The notes beneath the pieces are model-generated. The model was not told where the DNA came from. It made no database searches and saw only the letters and a list, made by a program, of their open reading frames with translations. Position numbers and translations under genes: made by a program. Positions 19,860-27,626 of a stretch of 64,000 bases of DNA are shown here, piece after piece. The stretch's first letter is position 1, and each line of letters begins with the position of its first letter. Source of the stretch: Bacteroidota bacterium (GTDB lineage: Bacteria; Bacteroidota; Bacteroidia; Bacteroidales; Lentimicrobiaceae); the NCBI GenBank assembly GCA_009773515.1, contig WSXX01000004.1, forward strand, positions 155,041 through 219,040, given 5' to 3'.

Positions 19860-20362
19860 GATGAAAAGGTTAAATGGTGAAAAATATGATTAATTGTTTT
19901 TTTGATGTTACAAAGTGTGAATTTAGTAAATCGAAATCAATCTACAAATTTAGCGCATTTTTGTATTGCCTTTGTTAATTAATCTTAAACAATTCTGCCA
20001 ATCTGTGAAAGAAATTCTATTAATTCTTTATAATTTGTTGTTTGCTGATTGTCAGTGTTATGTATAAAAATCGGTCGGTTTTGTATATGCCGGTTATTGT
20101 CAGAGGCTCTTTTTATATTTCTTGCAAAATGCCGGATTATTTCAAAAAATTACACTGTTAAAACTATACAAGGAAACAGCAAAATATTACTTATGTCTGA
20201 GTACGCCTTTACGGCAGAAATTTAAACTGCAGTAAAAGAGTGATATATGATAAAACCAAACTCTACAACAGAATCATTTATCAGAATCGCCATTGTACAA
20301 ACAGATTAATATTACAATGTATTTTTAGTTAGTTTTGAAAGTCCATATAAAATGCACTGATT
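19860..20362. other. Divergent intergenic region with weak promoter boxes
   Basis: 503 bp of AT-rich sequence between the minus-strand T9SS gene and the plus-strand phosphate cluster. A possible minus-strand -7 box (TAAATTTG, complement of 19945-19952) lies 86 bp before the T9SS gene, and a possible plus-strand -7 box (TAGTTTTG, 20330-20337) lies 26 bp before the DUF47 gene. Neither has a clear -33 TTTG. No open frame or recognisable Pho-type operator was seen. Confidence 0.4.
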
Positions 20363-21010
20363 ATGCTGCTTTTCCGTCATGCACAAAAATCCATCGAGTT
20401 GATTGATAGCTTTCTTAACCTTATTGATCAGGGATCAATTTTGTTTAAGGAAGGCGTTAGAAATTACCTTTATGGTAATCGTGAAAGTTTTTTAAGCAAT
20501 CTTCAAACTCTTTCCAATCTTGAAACAGAAGCAGATATCCTGAAAAGGAAAACGGAAAATATTCTTTACACCCAATCACTTATGCCTCAACTCAGGGGCG
20601 ACATTCTGAAATTGCTTGAAGAACTCGACAACATCATCGATCTTGCGAAGACCAGTCTGTTTCAGTTTGATGTTGAAAATCCATTTATTCCGGCTGAGCT
20701 GAATCAGGATCTGGTTAAACTAACCGAACTCTCAACTGCTGCCATCGAATCGGTGATTCCTGCTGCAAGGGCATATTTCAGAGATCCGGATTCGGTCAAG
20801 GAAAAACTTCACAGGGTTTATCTCTACGAAAAAGAAGCCGATAAACTCGCTGATGCAATAAAACGAAAAGTATTTCATGATATGCCTAATCTGAAATTGA
20901 GCGAAAAATTTCACCTCAGGTATTTTACATTACATATTGAAACATTGTCGGATGCTGCTGAAAAAACAGCAGATGTGCTTTCAATTATGGCCATAAAACG
21001 CACGATTTGA
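20363..21010 (+). CDS. DUF47/PhoU-like protein, partner of PiT transporter
   Basis: A 215-residue all-helical protein of the DUF47 (PhoU-like, TIGR00153) family: FRHAQKSIELIDSFLNLID, LETEADILKRKTE, LLEELDNIID, VYLYEKEADKLADAIKR and a C-terminal HIETLSDAAEKTADVLSI, with the acidic E/D-x-x-x-D clusters that bind metals in PhoU relatives. DUF47 genes commonly sit directly in front of PiT phosphate transporters, as here (19-bp gap), and are thought to control them. First gene of a likely operon DUF47-PiT-porin-LTD lipoprotein. The ATG at 20363 is the first start after the possible -7 box at 20330-20337. Confidence 0.9.
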   Translation: MLLFRHAQKSIELIDSFLNLIDQGSILFKEGVRNYLYGNRESFLSNLQTLSNLETEADILKRKTENILYTQSLMPQLRGDILKLLEELDNIIDLAKTSLFQFDVENPFIPAELNQDLVKLTELSTAAIESVIPAARAYFRDPDSVKEKLHRVYLYEKEADKLADAIKRKVFHDMPNLKLSEKFHLRYFTLHIETLSDAAEKTADVLSIMAIKRTI

Positions 21011-21029
21011 TCTAATTATAAAACGCCTG

Positions 21030-22784
21030 ATGTTGTTTTTGATTTTTCTGTCAAGTGGTCTTTTTCTTGGTTGGTCTCTCGGAGCCAACGATGCCGCCAA
21101 TATTTTTGGTTCGGCTGTGGGATCGAAGATGATCAGGTTCAGGAGGGCAGCTTTAATCGCTAGTGTATTTGTGGTTTTGGGCGCGGTTTTTCAGGGGCGC
21201 GGAACTTCTGAAACCCTTTCAAGTCTGGGTGCTGTTGATGCATTGGCCGGCGGTTTTACGGTTTCGCTCTGCGCTGCTTTTACCGTTTTCTGGATGACCA
21301 GATATGCAATTCCGGTTTCTACAAGTCAGGCTGTAGTTGGCGCTATTATCGGATGGAGCACTTTTGTGGGACAGGCAACCGACTATAAGGTTTTGTCAGT
21401 AATTGTGAGTTCATGGATTTCTGGTCCGATTCTCGGGATGATATTTGCTGCCTTGCTTTTTATAGCACTACGCAAACTCCTGAGAAGATTAAAAATTCAT
21501 GTCATAAAGCTTGATGCTTATATCAGAATTTCATTAATTGTAGTTGGCGCATTTGGTGCATATAGTTTGGGCGCCAATAATATTGCCAATGTAATGGGCG
21601 TATTTGTTAATTCAGCTCCTGACGTTTTTCTGGATTTCGGGTTATTCTCTCTCGATGGAGTTCAGCTCTTATTTCTGCTTGGCGGACTTGCCATTGCTGC
21701 CGGTATTTTCACCTACAGCGAAAAAGTGATGAATACTGTAGGAAATGGCATCTTATCGCTCAATGCCGAAGCCGCAATTGTTGTTGTGCTGTCTCAGGCT
21801 CTTGTACTTTTTATTTTTTCTTCTTCAAGCTTATCGGCATTGCTGGTTTCTATTGGATTGCCGGCAATTCCACTGGTTCCTGTTTCCAGTACACAGGTAG
21901 TGGTTGGTTCGGTGATAGGAATCGGGCTGGTAAAAGGTGTCAGAGAAATAAAACTCAAAGCGCTGGGCGAAATTGTAATTGGCTGGATGATAACTCCTTT
22001 GGCAGCCGGGATACTTACCTATGTAGCATTGTTTTTTGTACAAAATGTATTTCATCTTAAAGTATCATCCGGGGCTTCTGAAAGCAATGATTTGGTTTCT
22101 TCTCCGCTTAGCAGCAGTAGTATTGCAGAAACTACTCATTATGTAAATCTTGTTTTACCAGCGGTTTTGGTAGTGGCTGCTTTTGCAATAATAGTGCTGA
22201 TATTCCTCATTTTCAGGCAGCAGAAATTGCGACTGAAAGCTGAAAATGAACTTCTCCAGCAACAGAATAATTATTATCAGGCACAAAAAACGCTCAGCAC
22301 TATGGAGGTTTCGGCTATACAGTCAGAAAATAATCTGCTGAATCAGAAACTTGAAAACCGCCGCCGCGAATACACCAATATCGCGCTGAATATTACCAGC
22401 CAAAAAGAATTTCTTCAAAAGATTTCCTCGATTATTGATGATATCAGAAATACTGACGAAAAGGAGATCATTGATAATAAATTAAAAGAAGTCAGTACTA
22501 TACTCCGGCAGAAAATGTCGTTTAGTGATGAAACTGACGAGTTTTATTCCAAAATTGAGCAAACTGACAGGGATTTCAGACAAAAACTCGCTTCATTATT
22601 CCCTGACCTGACCGAACAAGAAAAGAAACTGGCAATTCTTCTGAGGCTGAATCTATCCTCAAAGGAGATTTCTCCATTGCTTGGTATTTCTTCGAAGAGC
22701 GTGGAAATTGCCAGATACAGACTCCGAAAACGATTAAATCTCAAACAAGGTGAAAGCCTGATCAATTTTATTCAGAACCTTTAA
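21030..22784 (+). CDS. PiT-family inorganic phosphate transporter fused to coiled coil and LuxR-type HTH
   Basis: Residues 1-345 are a PiT (Pit/PHO4) permease: the first signature GANDAANIFGSAVGSKMI and the second GANNIANVMGVF, with PVSTSQAVVGA and PVSSTQVVVGSVIG, cover both inverted halves. After a variable linker comes one more hydrophobic helix (372-394, VLPAVLVVAAFAIIVLIFLI), a charged coiled-coil region (395-450), and a C-terminal helix-turn-helix (about 527-572: LTEQEKKLAILLRLNLSSKE, ISPLLGISSKSVEIARYRL) like those ending Bacteroidota TPR-HTH regulators. A plain PiT protein lacks this tail. The stop of the HTH and the next gene's start are 11 bp apart. Transport of phosphate with a cation is expected; the tail may signal phosphate status to DNA, which is inference. 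Confidence 0.88.
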   Translation: MLFLIFLSSGLFLGWSLGANDAANIFGSAVGSKMIRFRRAALIASVFVVLGAVFQGRGTSETLSSLGAVDALAGGFTVSLCAAFTVFWMTRYAIPVSTSQAVVGAIIGWSTFVGQATDYKVLSVIVSSWISGPILGMIFAALLFIALRKLLRRLKIHVIKLDAYIRISLIVVGAFGAYSLGANNIANVMGVFVNSAPDVFLDFGLFSLDGVQLLFLLGGLAIAAGIFTYSEKVMNTVGNGILSLNAEAAIVVVLSQALVLFIFSSSSLSALLVSIGLPAIPLVPVSSTQVVVGSVIGIGLVKGVREIKLKALGEIVIGWMITPLAAGILTYVALFFVQNVFHLKVSSGASESNDLVSSPLSSSSIAETTHYVNLVLPAVLVVAAFAIIVLIFLIFRQQKLRLKAENELLQQQNNYYQAQKTLSTMEVSAIQSENNLLNQKLENRRREYTNIALNITSQKEFLQKISSIIDDIRNTDEKEIIDNKLKEVSTILRQKMSFSDETDEFYSKIEQTDRDFRQKLASLFPDLTEQEKKLAILLRLNLSSKEISPLLGISSKSVEIARYRLRKRLNLKQGESLINFIQNL

Positions 22785-22795
22785 TTCAAACCAAT

Positions 22796-24181
22796 ATGAG
22801 AAATCTTAAACAAATGAAATGGGTTGTAATGCTTATCGCTGTTTGGTTGAGCAGCAATACAACAACAGCGCAGGAAACTGATACAGTTGTGCGCTATAAC
22901 CAGTATGGGGTAAAAGTTAACCGCACCCCGCTTCATGCCGAAGAGCGTAACGGCATTCTGGTTCTTGAAAGCAAAGATCAGAAATATAAAATCTGGTATG
23001 ATGCCCGCGTACAGGTTGATGGTGCTATGTTTTTTGGCGAACCATTAAACCCCATCGGAAACGGAACTTCTATCCGCCGTGCAAGATTTGCAGTAAAAAG
23101 TGCGTTTGGCGAAAAATGGTACGGTGAGTTTGATATGGATATTTCTAACTCCGAACTGGAACTTAAGGATGCTTATCTGGAGTTTTCGCCAAACAGTAAT
23201 CTTAGTTTCAGGGTTGGTCATTACAAAGAAGGTTTTTCTGTTGAATCTACGACTACATCAAGGTATCTGACCTTTATCGAACGGCCTATGGTTGTGCATA
23301 TTTTTGCGCCTTCGCGTCATATCGGTTTGGCAGCCATTTATAACAAAAACTGGTTATTTGGTATGGGCGGTGTTCACTTTCAAACTGTTGGAGATCCTGA
23401 AGAGCGCCTGTTTTCTGAAGATAACAACAAAGATTATGGCGTTGATGAAGGTGTTTCATTCACCGGAAAGCTTGTTGCAATGCCGTTTTTCAGCGATTTT
23501 AATAAAGGACTTCATTTTGGCGTTGCCGGTTCATACCGCACTCCTAAAACCCATTCCGAAATCAGGGGTCATGAACGCTACAGCGTAAGATCGCTGACTT
23601 CAATTAACCGCAAAAAGTATATTGATACCGACCTCATTCCGTTTGTTGACCATGTTGTTCTCGGTGGTTTTGAACTTGCAGGATATTACAAAAACTTCAG
23701 GTTTCAGTCGGAGTACATCCTAAACAATGTTCACCGGAAAAAATTCGCCGAAGAACTGCCAACCGAAAAATTTGACGGATTTTATGCATTTGGAAGTATT
23801 TTACTTTTTGGTGGAAAATACAACTACAACACAAGCGAAGCTGAATTTACACAACCCACCCGCGGACAAACCTGGGGCGATGTTGAGCTGTCATTCCGTT
23901 ACGATTACCTGAGCCTGAACAGCCGTATGGATGGCATTATGGGCGGTGCCGGAGAAGGTTATACACTAGGAATCAACTACCATGTAAACAACAACGTGAA
24001 GATCATGCTTAATTATGCATATCTTAACCACGACAGGTATGCCAGCGGCAAAAACAAATTGTTCGTAGGGTATGATGAAACCGGTGCTTTGACCCGTGAT
24101 CCGAAAAAAGTTGTTGACGCAATGGGTAAAGCCGGTGATGACTTCAGCTTTGTAAGTGTAAGGTTTGAAGTTGACTTTTAA
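22796..24181 (+). CDS. OprP/OprO-like phosphate-selective porin
   Basis: 461 residues: a signal peptide ending in TTTAQ, then a beta-barrel sequence with QKYKIWYDARVQVDGAMFF, SIRRARFAVKSAFGEKWYG, EFDMDISNSELELKDAYLEF, RVGHYKEGFSVESTTTSRYL and a C-terminal FVSVRFEVDF ending in aromatic Phe, as outer-membrane barrels do. These words match the phosphate-selective porin O/P family. It lies between a PiT transporter and an LTD lipoprotein (6-11 bp gaps), so it presumably admits phosphate or polyphosphate through the outer membrane for the inner-membrane PiT system. Confidence 0.88.
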   Translation: MRNLKQMKWVVMLIAVWLSSNTTTAQETDTVVRYNQYGVKVNRTPLHAEERNGILVLESKDQKYKIWYDARVQVDGAMFFGEPLNPIGNGTSIRRARFAVKSAFGEKWYGEFDMDISNSELELKDAYLEFSPNSNLSFRVGHYKEGFSVESTTTSRYLTFIERPMVVHIFAPSRHIGLAAIYNKNWLFGMGGVHFQTVGDPEERLFSEDNNKDYGVDEGVSFTGKLVAMPFFSDFNKGLHFGVAGSYRTPKTHSEIRGHERYSVRSLTSINRKKYIDTDLIPFVDHVVLGGFELAGYYKNFRFQSEYILNNVHRKKFAEELPTEKFDGFYAFGSILLFGGKYNYNTSEAEFTQPTRGQTWGDVELSFRYDYLSLNSRMDGIMGGAGEGYTLGINYHVNNNVKIMLNYAYLNHDRYASGKNKLFVGYDETGALTRDPKKVVDAMGKAGDDFSFVSVRFEVDF

Positions 24182-24186
24182 TTGTT

Positions 24187-26274
24187 ATGAAAAATCCAAA
24201 AATAACTGAGATGAAAACACGAATCTTTTTTTTAATGTTAATTGCCTTTGGCCTGACTTTTTCGTCATGTGTGAAGGATGAAATCTTCGAAGGTCCTCCT
24301 GTGCTGAGCGATCTGACCATTAATCCGCAAGCCCCCGGCGAAACTGACGTTGTAACTGTTAGCATAAAAGCAACGGATATGAACGGAATAAAAACGCTGA
24401 AGCTTTATTATAAAGTCGATCAGGGTGCATTCACCGACCTGCAAATGACTCCAACTGCCACTGCAGGTTTCTACAACGGACAGATTCCGGCTCAGGGAGC
24501 AGGTAAAACTGTTTCCTATTATATAGAAGCTGAAAATGAATCGGGTCAGAAATCCTTTGCTCCTTCAGGTGCTCCGGAGACAACAGGTGCTTATACCATT
24601 GGTGCTCCCAGCATTGTAATGAATGAGATTTACAGCCGTGGAACTGTTGAAGCTCCCGACTGGATCGAGATTTATAATAATTCCGATAGTCCTGCCGATA
24701 TCAGCGGATATAAAGTTTATGATGCCGGCGGTCAATCGGGTGGTAAACCTAAAAAAGAAGTACCGGCAGGTACAATTATTCCTGCCCGTGGTTTTTATGT
24801 AATTGTTACCGATGATGGATCTGAAAGTGGTTTCGGAATGTCGAGCGGTGGCGAAGAAGTATGGCTTGAAAACAATGCCGGCAATATAATCGACAATGTA
24901 GCTTTCCCTGCTTTTGAACCAAGTCAGTCATATGGACGCATTCCTGACGGAAGTGGCCCATGGGCGATACTCGATAATATTACCCGTGGAGCGGCCAATG
25001 ATGACTCTCCTCCTGCTCCGGTTATTCTGATGAATGAAATTTTCTCTCGCGGAACTACCGAAAATCCAGATTGGATAGAAATTTACAATGCAACCACAGC
25101 AGCTGTAGATATCAGTGGATATAAAATCTACGACAGTGGTGGTGAATCAGGTGGCAAACCTAAAAAGGTAATTCCTGCAGGAACAACCATTCCCGCAAAG
25201 GGCTTCTACATTCTTGTTGTTGACGATGCCGATGCAAGTGGCTTTGGTCTTTCAAGCGGTGGAGAAAAGGTTTGGTTTGAGAGTGCTTCCGGAGCTGTTA
25301 TTGATACAGTTACTTTTCCGGCGCTTGAAGAAACTCAGTCATATGGCCGCTATCCTGACGGAGATGCAAACTGGCAGATTCTTAATGTGGTAACACCCGG
25401 TGCCGCCAACAATAACTCAGCACCTCCTGCTGTTGTAGTTCTGATGAATGAGGTATTTTCAAGAGGTGTAACTGAAAATCCTGACTGGATCGAGTTGTTT
25501 AATGCATCTACCGTAGCTGTTGATTTGAGTGGGTACAAAATCTATGATGGTGGCGGACAGGCTGGTACAAAGCCCAAGAAAGAAATACCCGCCGGTACAA
25601 TTATCCAGCCAGGCAGCTTTTTTGTAATTGTGGTTGATGATGCAGACGCAAGTGGTTTTGGTCTTTCAAGCGGTGGTGAGCAGGTTTGGTTTGAAAATGC
25701 TGCCGGAGTGATTATTGATGACATTACTTTTCCTGCTCTCGCAGAAACTGAATCCTATGGGCGTTATCCCGACGGAACAAGCAACCTGCAGATATTGAGC
25801 ATTGTTACCAAGGGAGCTGCCAACGACAATTCAACTCCTCCGCCAACAGTGGTCATTCTGATGAATGAAATTTATTCCCGTGGCACAACTGAAGCACCTG
25901 ACTGGATCGAAATTTTTAATGGATCAGCAATTGATGTTGATCTGAGTGGTTATAAAATTTATGATGGTGGCGGACAAGCAGGTACAAAGCCCAAGAAAGA
26001 ATTTCCTGCAGGGACTATTATTCCAGCCGGAGGTTTCTATGTGATTGTTACCGATGATGCTGAAGCCAGCGGCTTTGGTCTTTCAAGCGGTGGCGAACAG
26101 GTATGGCTCGAAAATGCAGCCGGAGCTGTAATTGACGATATTACGTTCCCTGCATTTGATGTTACTCAGTCATACGGCCGCAAACCAGACGGTTCAGCAA
26201 ACCTTGTGATCTTTACTGAGATTACCCGAGGTACATCAAACAACAATGCCGGCACATTGCCGAAAAGAAAATAG
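24187..26274 (+). CDS. Lipoprotein with four tandem lamin-tail (LTD) domains
   Basis: 695 codons. A lipoprotein signal ends at SSC (FGLTFSSC); an internal ATG at 24211 gives the more canonical MKTRIFFLMLIAFGL start, so either start is possible. An N-terminal Ig-like segment (PPVLSDLTINPQAPGETD) precedes four tandem LTD repeats, each with MNEIYSRGT, PDWIEIYN, ISGYKVYD, GGKPKKEVPAGT, FYVIVTDD, SSGGEEVW and QSYGRxPDG. Repeats 2-4 are more alike than repeat 1. LTD domains occur in secreted bacterial proteins, sometimes linked to nucleases or phosphatases. It starts 6 bp after the porin, so it belongs to the phosphate operon; it could be a surface capture or scaffold component (inference). Confidence 0.88.
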   Translation: MKNPKITEMKTRIFFLMLIAFGLTFSSCVKDEIFEGPPVLSDLTINPQAPGETDVVTVSIKATDMNGIKTLKLYYKVDQGAFTDLQMTPTATAGFYNGQIPAQGAGKTVSYYIEAENESGQKSFAPSGAPETTGAYTIGAPSIVMNEIYSRGTVEAPDWIEIYNNSDSPADISGYKVYDAGGQSGGKPKKEVPAGTIIPARGFYVIVTDDGSESGFGMSSGGEEVWLENNAGNIIDNVAFPAFEPSQSYGRIPDGSGPWAILDNITRGAANDDSPPAPVILMNEIFSRGTTENPDWIEIYNATTAAVDISGYKIYDSGGESGGKPKKVIPAGTTIPAKGFYILVVDDADASGFGLSSGGEKVWFESASGAVIDTVTFPALEETQSYGRYPDGDANWQILNVVTPGAANNNSAPPAVVVLMNEVFSRGVTENPDWIELFNASTVAVDLSGYKIYDGGGQAGTKPKKEIPAGTIIQPGSFFVIVVDDADASGFGLSSGGEQVWFENAAGVIIDDITFPALAETESYGRYPDGTSNLQILSIVTKGAANDNSTPPPTVVILMNEIYSRGTTEAPDWIEIFNGSAIDVDLSGYKIYDGGGQAGTKPKKEFPAGTIIPAGGFYVIVTDDAEASGFGLSSGGEQVWLENAAGAVIDDITFPAFDVTQSYGRKPDGSANLVIFTEITRGTSNNNAGTLPKRK

Positions 26275-26284
26275 AGTCATTGCT

Positions 26285-26325
26285 CTGGCAGGTTTTAACA
26301 AACCTGCCAGGCTTTGCTTTTTTTT
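26285..26325 (+). terminator. Rho-independent terminator of the phosphate operon
   Basis: A perfect 11-bp inverted repeat (CTGGCAGGTTT at 26285-26295, complement at 26300-26310, 4-nt loop) followed by GCTTTGC and nine T. It starts 11 bp after the LTD lipoprotein stop. Confidence 0.88.
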
Positions 26326-26346
26326 GAGTTGATGTTATCCTTTTTA

Positions 26347-26367
26347 AATGAACAGAACATGTTCATT
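26347..26367. promoter_or_regulatory. Inverted repeat upstream of CYTH-like pair, possible operator
   Basis: AATGAAC-7 nt-GTTCATT, 33 bp before the ATG of the first CYTH-like gene; the centre also contains the 10-bp palindrome GAACATGTTC. The position suits a repressor or activator site. No cognate regulator gene is adjacent, so this is only a candidate. Confidence 0.35.
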
Positions 26368-26399
26368 GCAGGCTTATTGTCTTTAAAAAACCAAAAAAC

Positions 26400-27041
26400 A
26401 TGTCAAAAGAAATAATTGAAATCGGGGAACAATCCAAGCCCCGCTTCGAGTTCAGGTCATTCGGCCAGAACTTCGATGAAGCGCATAAACGTATGGCGCG
26501 TCTTTCAGTGCCCATCCCTGAAAAGGTGTGGGAACGCCATTCCGAAGAAATTTACATCATGTCGCGCACAAACGACATCAATAACACAAAAATCCGCAAC
26601 GGGAAAATGGACATAAAAACCTATGTCAAATCTGTTGATGGTCTCGAACAGTGGAATCCGCTTATGAAAGGTGAATTTCCAATGAAAGCCGGGATGCTGA
26701 CCGGTGAGGTTTTTCCGGCGTTTCAGGTAGAAATGCCCAAACTGACAAAAGATGATTACACCTATGAGGAATTTATGGAAATGATAACCAACCACCCCGA
26801 TCTTCAGGCGGTAAGGGTTTATAAACAACGTTTTGGTTATATGGTTAACGATACCATTTGCGAATATGGTATTGTGCTTATCAATGGAGCAAAGGTTGTG
26901 ACCATAAATTCAGAATCTACGGAAGTGGAAGACATCAAAAAAACGATGAAGGATATCGGGGCTGACAACTTCGAAAATATAAATTATCTTCAAGCGATTA
27001 AACGGGTTATTGGAATGATAAACAAGCCTTTGGTCAACTAA
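26400..27041 (+). CDS. Divergent CYTH-like protein, unknown activity
   Basis: 213 residues, cytosolic. I do not recognise a named family, but the order of features follows the CYTH/triphosphate-tunnel fold: an early beta strand (PRFEFRSFG), a paired strand (NNTKIRNGKMDIKTYVKSV), and a C-terminal half with VRVYKQRFGYMV, CEYGIVLINGAKVVTINSES and a final ENINYLQAIKRVIG resembling the terminal SYxxLL helix of CYTH proteins. The N-terminal ExExK metal motif is missing; FEFRS stands there instead, so catalysis may be lost or altered. It is 12 bp upstream of a canonical CYTH gene, and the two are probably translated together. It could be a regulatory partner. Confidence 0.6.
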   Translation: MSKEIIEIGEQSKPRFEFRSFGQNFDEAHKRMARLSVPIPEKVWERHSEEIYIMSRTNDINNTKIRNGKMDIKTYVKSVDGLEQWNPLMKGEFPMKAGMLTGEVFPAFQVEMPKLTKDDYTYEEFMEMITNHPDLQAVRVYKQRFGYMVNDTICEYGIVLINGAKVVTINSESTEVEDIKKTMKDIGADNFENINYLQAIKRVIGMINKPLVN

Positions 27042-27053
27042 TAAGTACATAAA

Positions 27054-27521
27054 ATGGGAAAAGAAATCGAACGTAAATTTCTGGTTAAAGGCGAGTATAA
27101 ACATCTTGCCCATAAAGAAACAAGAATTACCCAGGGTTATCTTTGCTCTGTTCCTGAAAGAACAGTCAGGGTTCGCACAAAGGGTGATCGTGGCTTTATA
27201 ACCATTAAAGGTATAGGAAATGCATCGGGAGCCAGTCGATACGAGTGGGAAAAGGAAATCCCTGAAACCGAAGTGCAGGAATTGCTTAAAATCTGTGAAC
27301 CAGGCGTAATTGACAAAACCCGTTACCAGGTGAAAGCTGGTCCTCACACTTATGAAATTGATGAATTTTATGGTGAGAACCTTGGCCTGACCGTTGCCGA
27401 AGTTGAATTATCGGATGAAAATGAAGCTTTCGAAAAACCGGAATGGCTGGGTGAGGAAGTAACCGGACAGACCAAATATTACAATTCGATGCTGATGAAG
27501 CATCCTTTTACACAATGGTAA
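27054..27521 (+). CDS. CYTH-domain protein (inorganic triphosphatase-like)
   Basis: 155 residues; the ExExK signature is EIERK at positions 4-8 (Glu4, Glu6, Lys8), followed by ITQGYLC, RTVRVRTKGDRGFITIKG, RYEWEKEIP, IDKTRYQV, YEIDEFYGENLGLTVAEVEL and a final TGQTKYYNSML. This is the short bacterial CYTH type (NE0358/ClTTM-like), whose studied members hydrolyse inorganic triphosphate using a divalent metal inside a beta-barrel tunnel. It follows a divergent CYTH-like gene by 12 bp and the phosphate uptake operon by about 0.8 kb, which suits a role in phosphate or polyphosphate turnover. Substrate is not proven. Confidence 0.92.
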   Translation: MGKEIERKFLVKGEYKHLAHKETRITQGYLCSVPERTVRVRTKGDRGFITIKGIGNASGASRYEWEKEIPETEVQELLKICEPGVIDKTRYQVKAGPHTYEIDEFYGENLGLTVAEVELSDENEAFEKPEWLGEEVTGQTKYYNSMLMKHPFTQW

Positions 27522-27533
27522 ACAAATATTTGT

Positions 27534-27565
27534 CAAGCTGACCAGCCGCCAGGTTGGTCAGTTTG
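27534..27565 (+). terminator. Hairpin after the CYTH gene, probable terminator
   Basis: An 11-bp stem with one G-U pair (CAAGCTGACCA at 27534-27544 and TGGTCAGTTTG at 27555-27565, 10-nt loop), 12 bp past the stop, followed by ATTGTTTATTG, a poor T-tract. Confidence 0.5.
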
Positions 27566-27626
27566 ATTGTTTATTGATCAGTCATGAATTTCAATTATTT
27601 TAGCAGGTTTCAACAAGCTTCATTTT

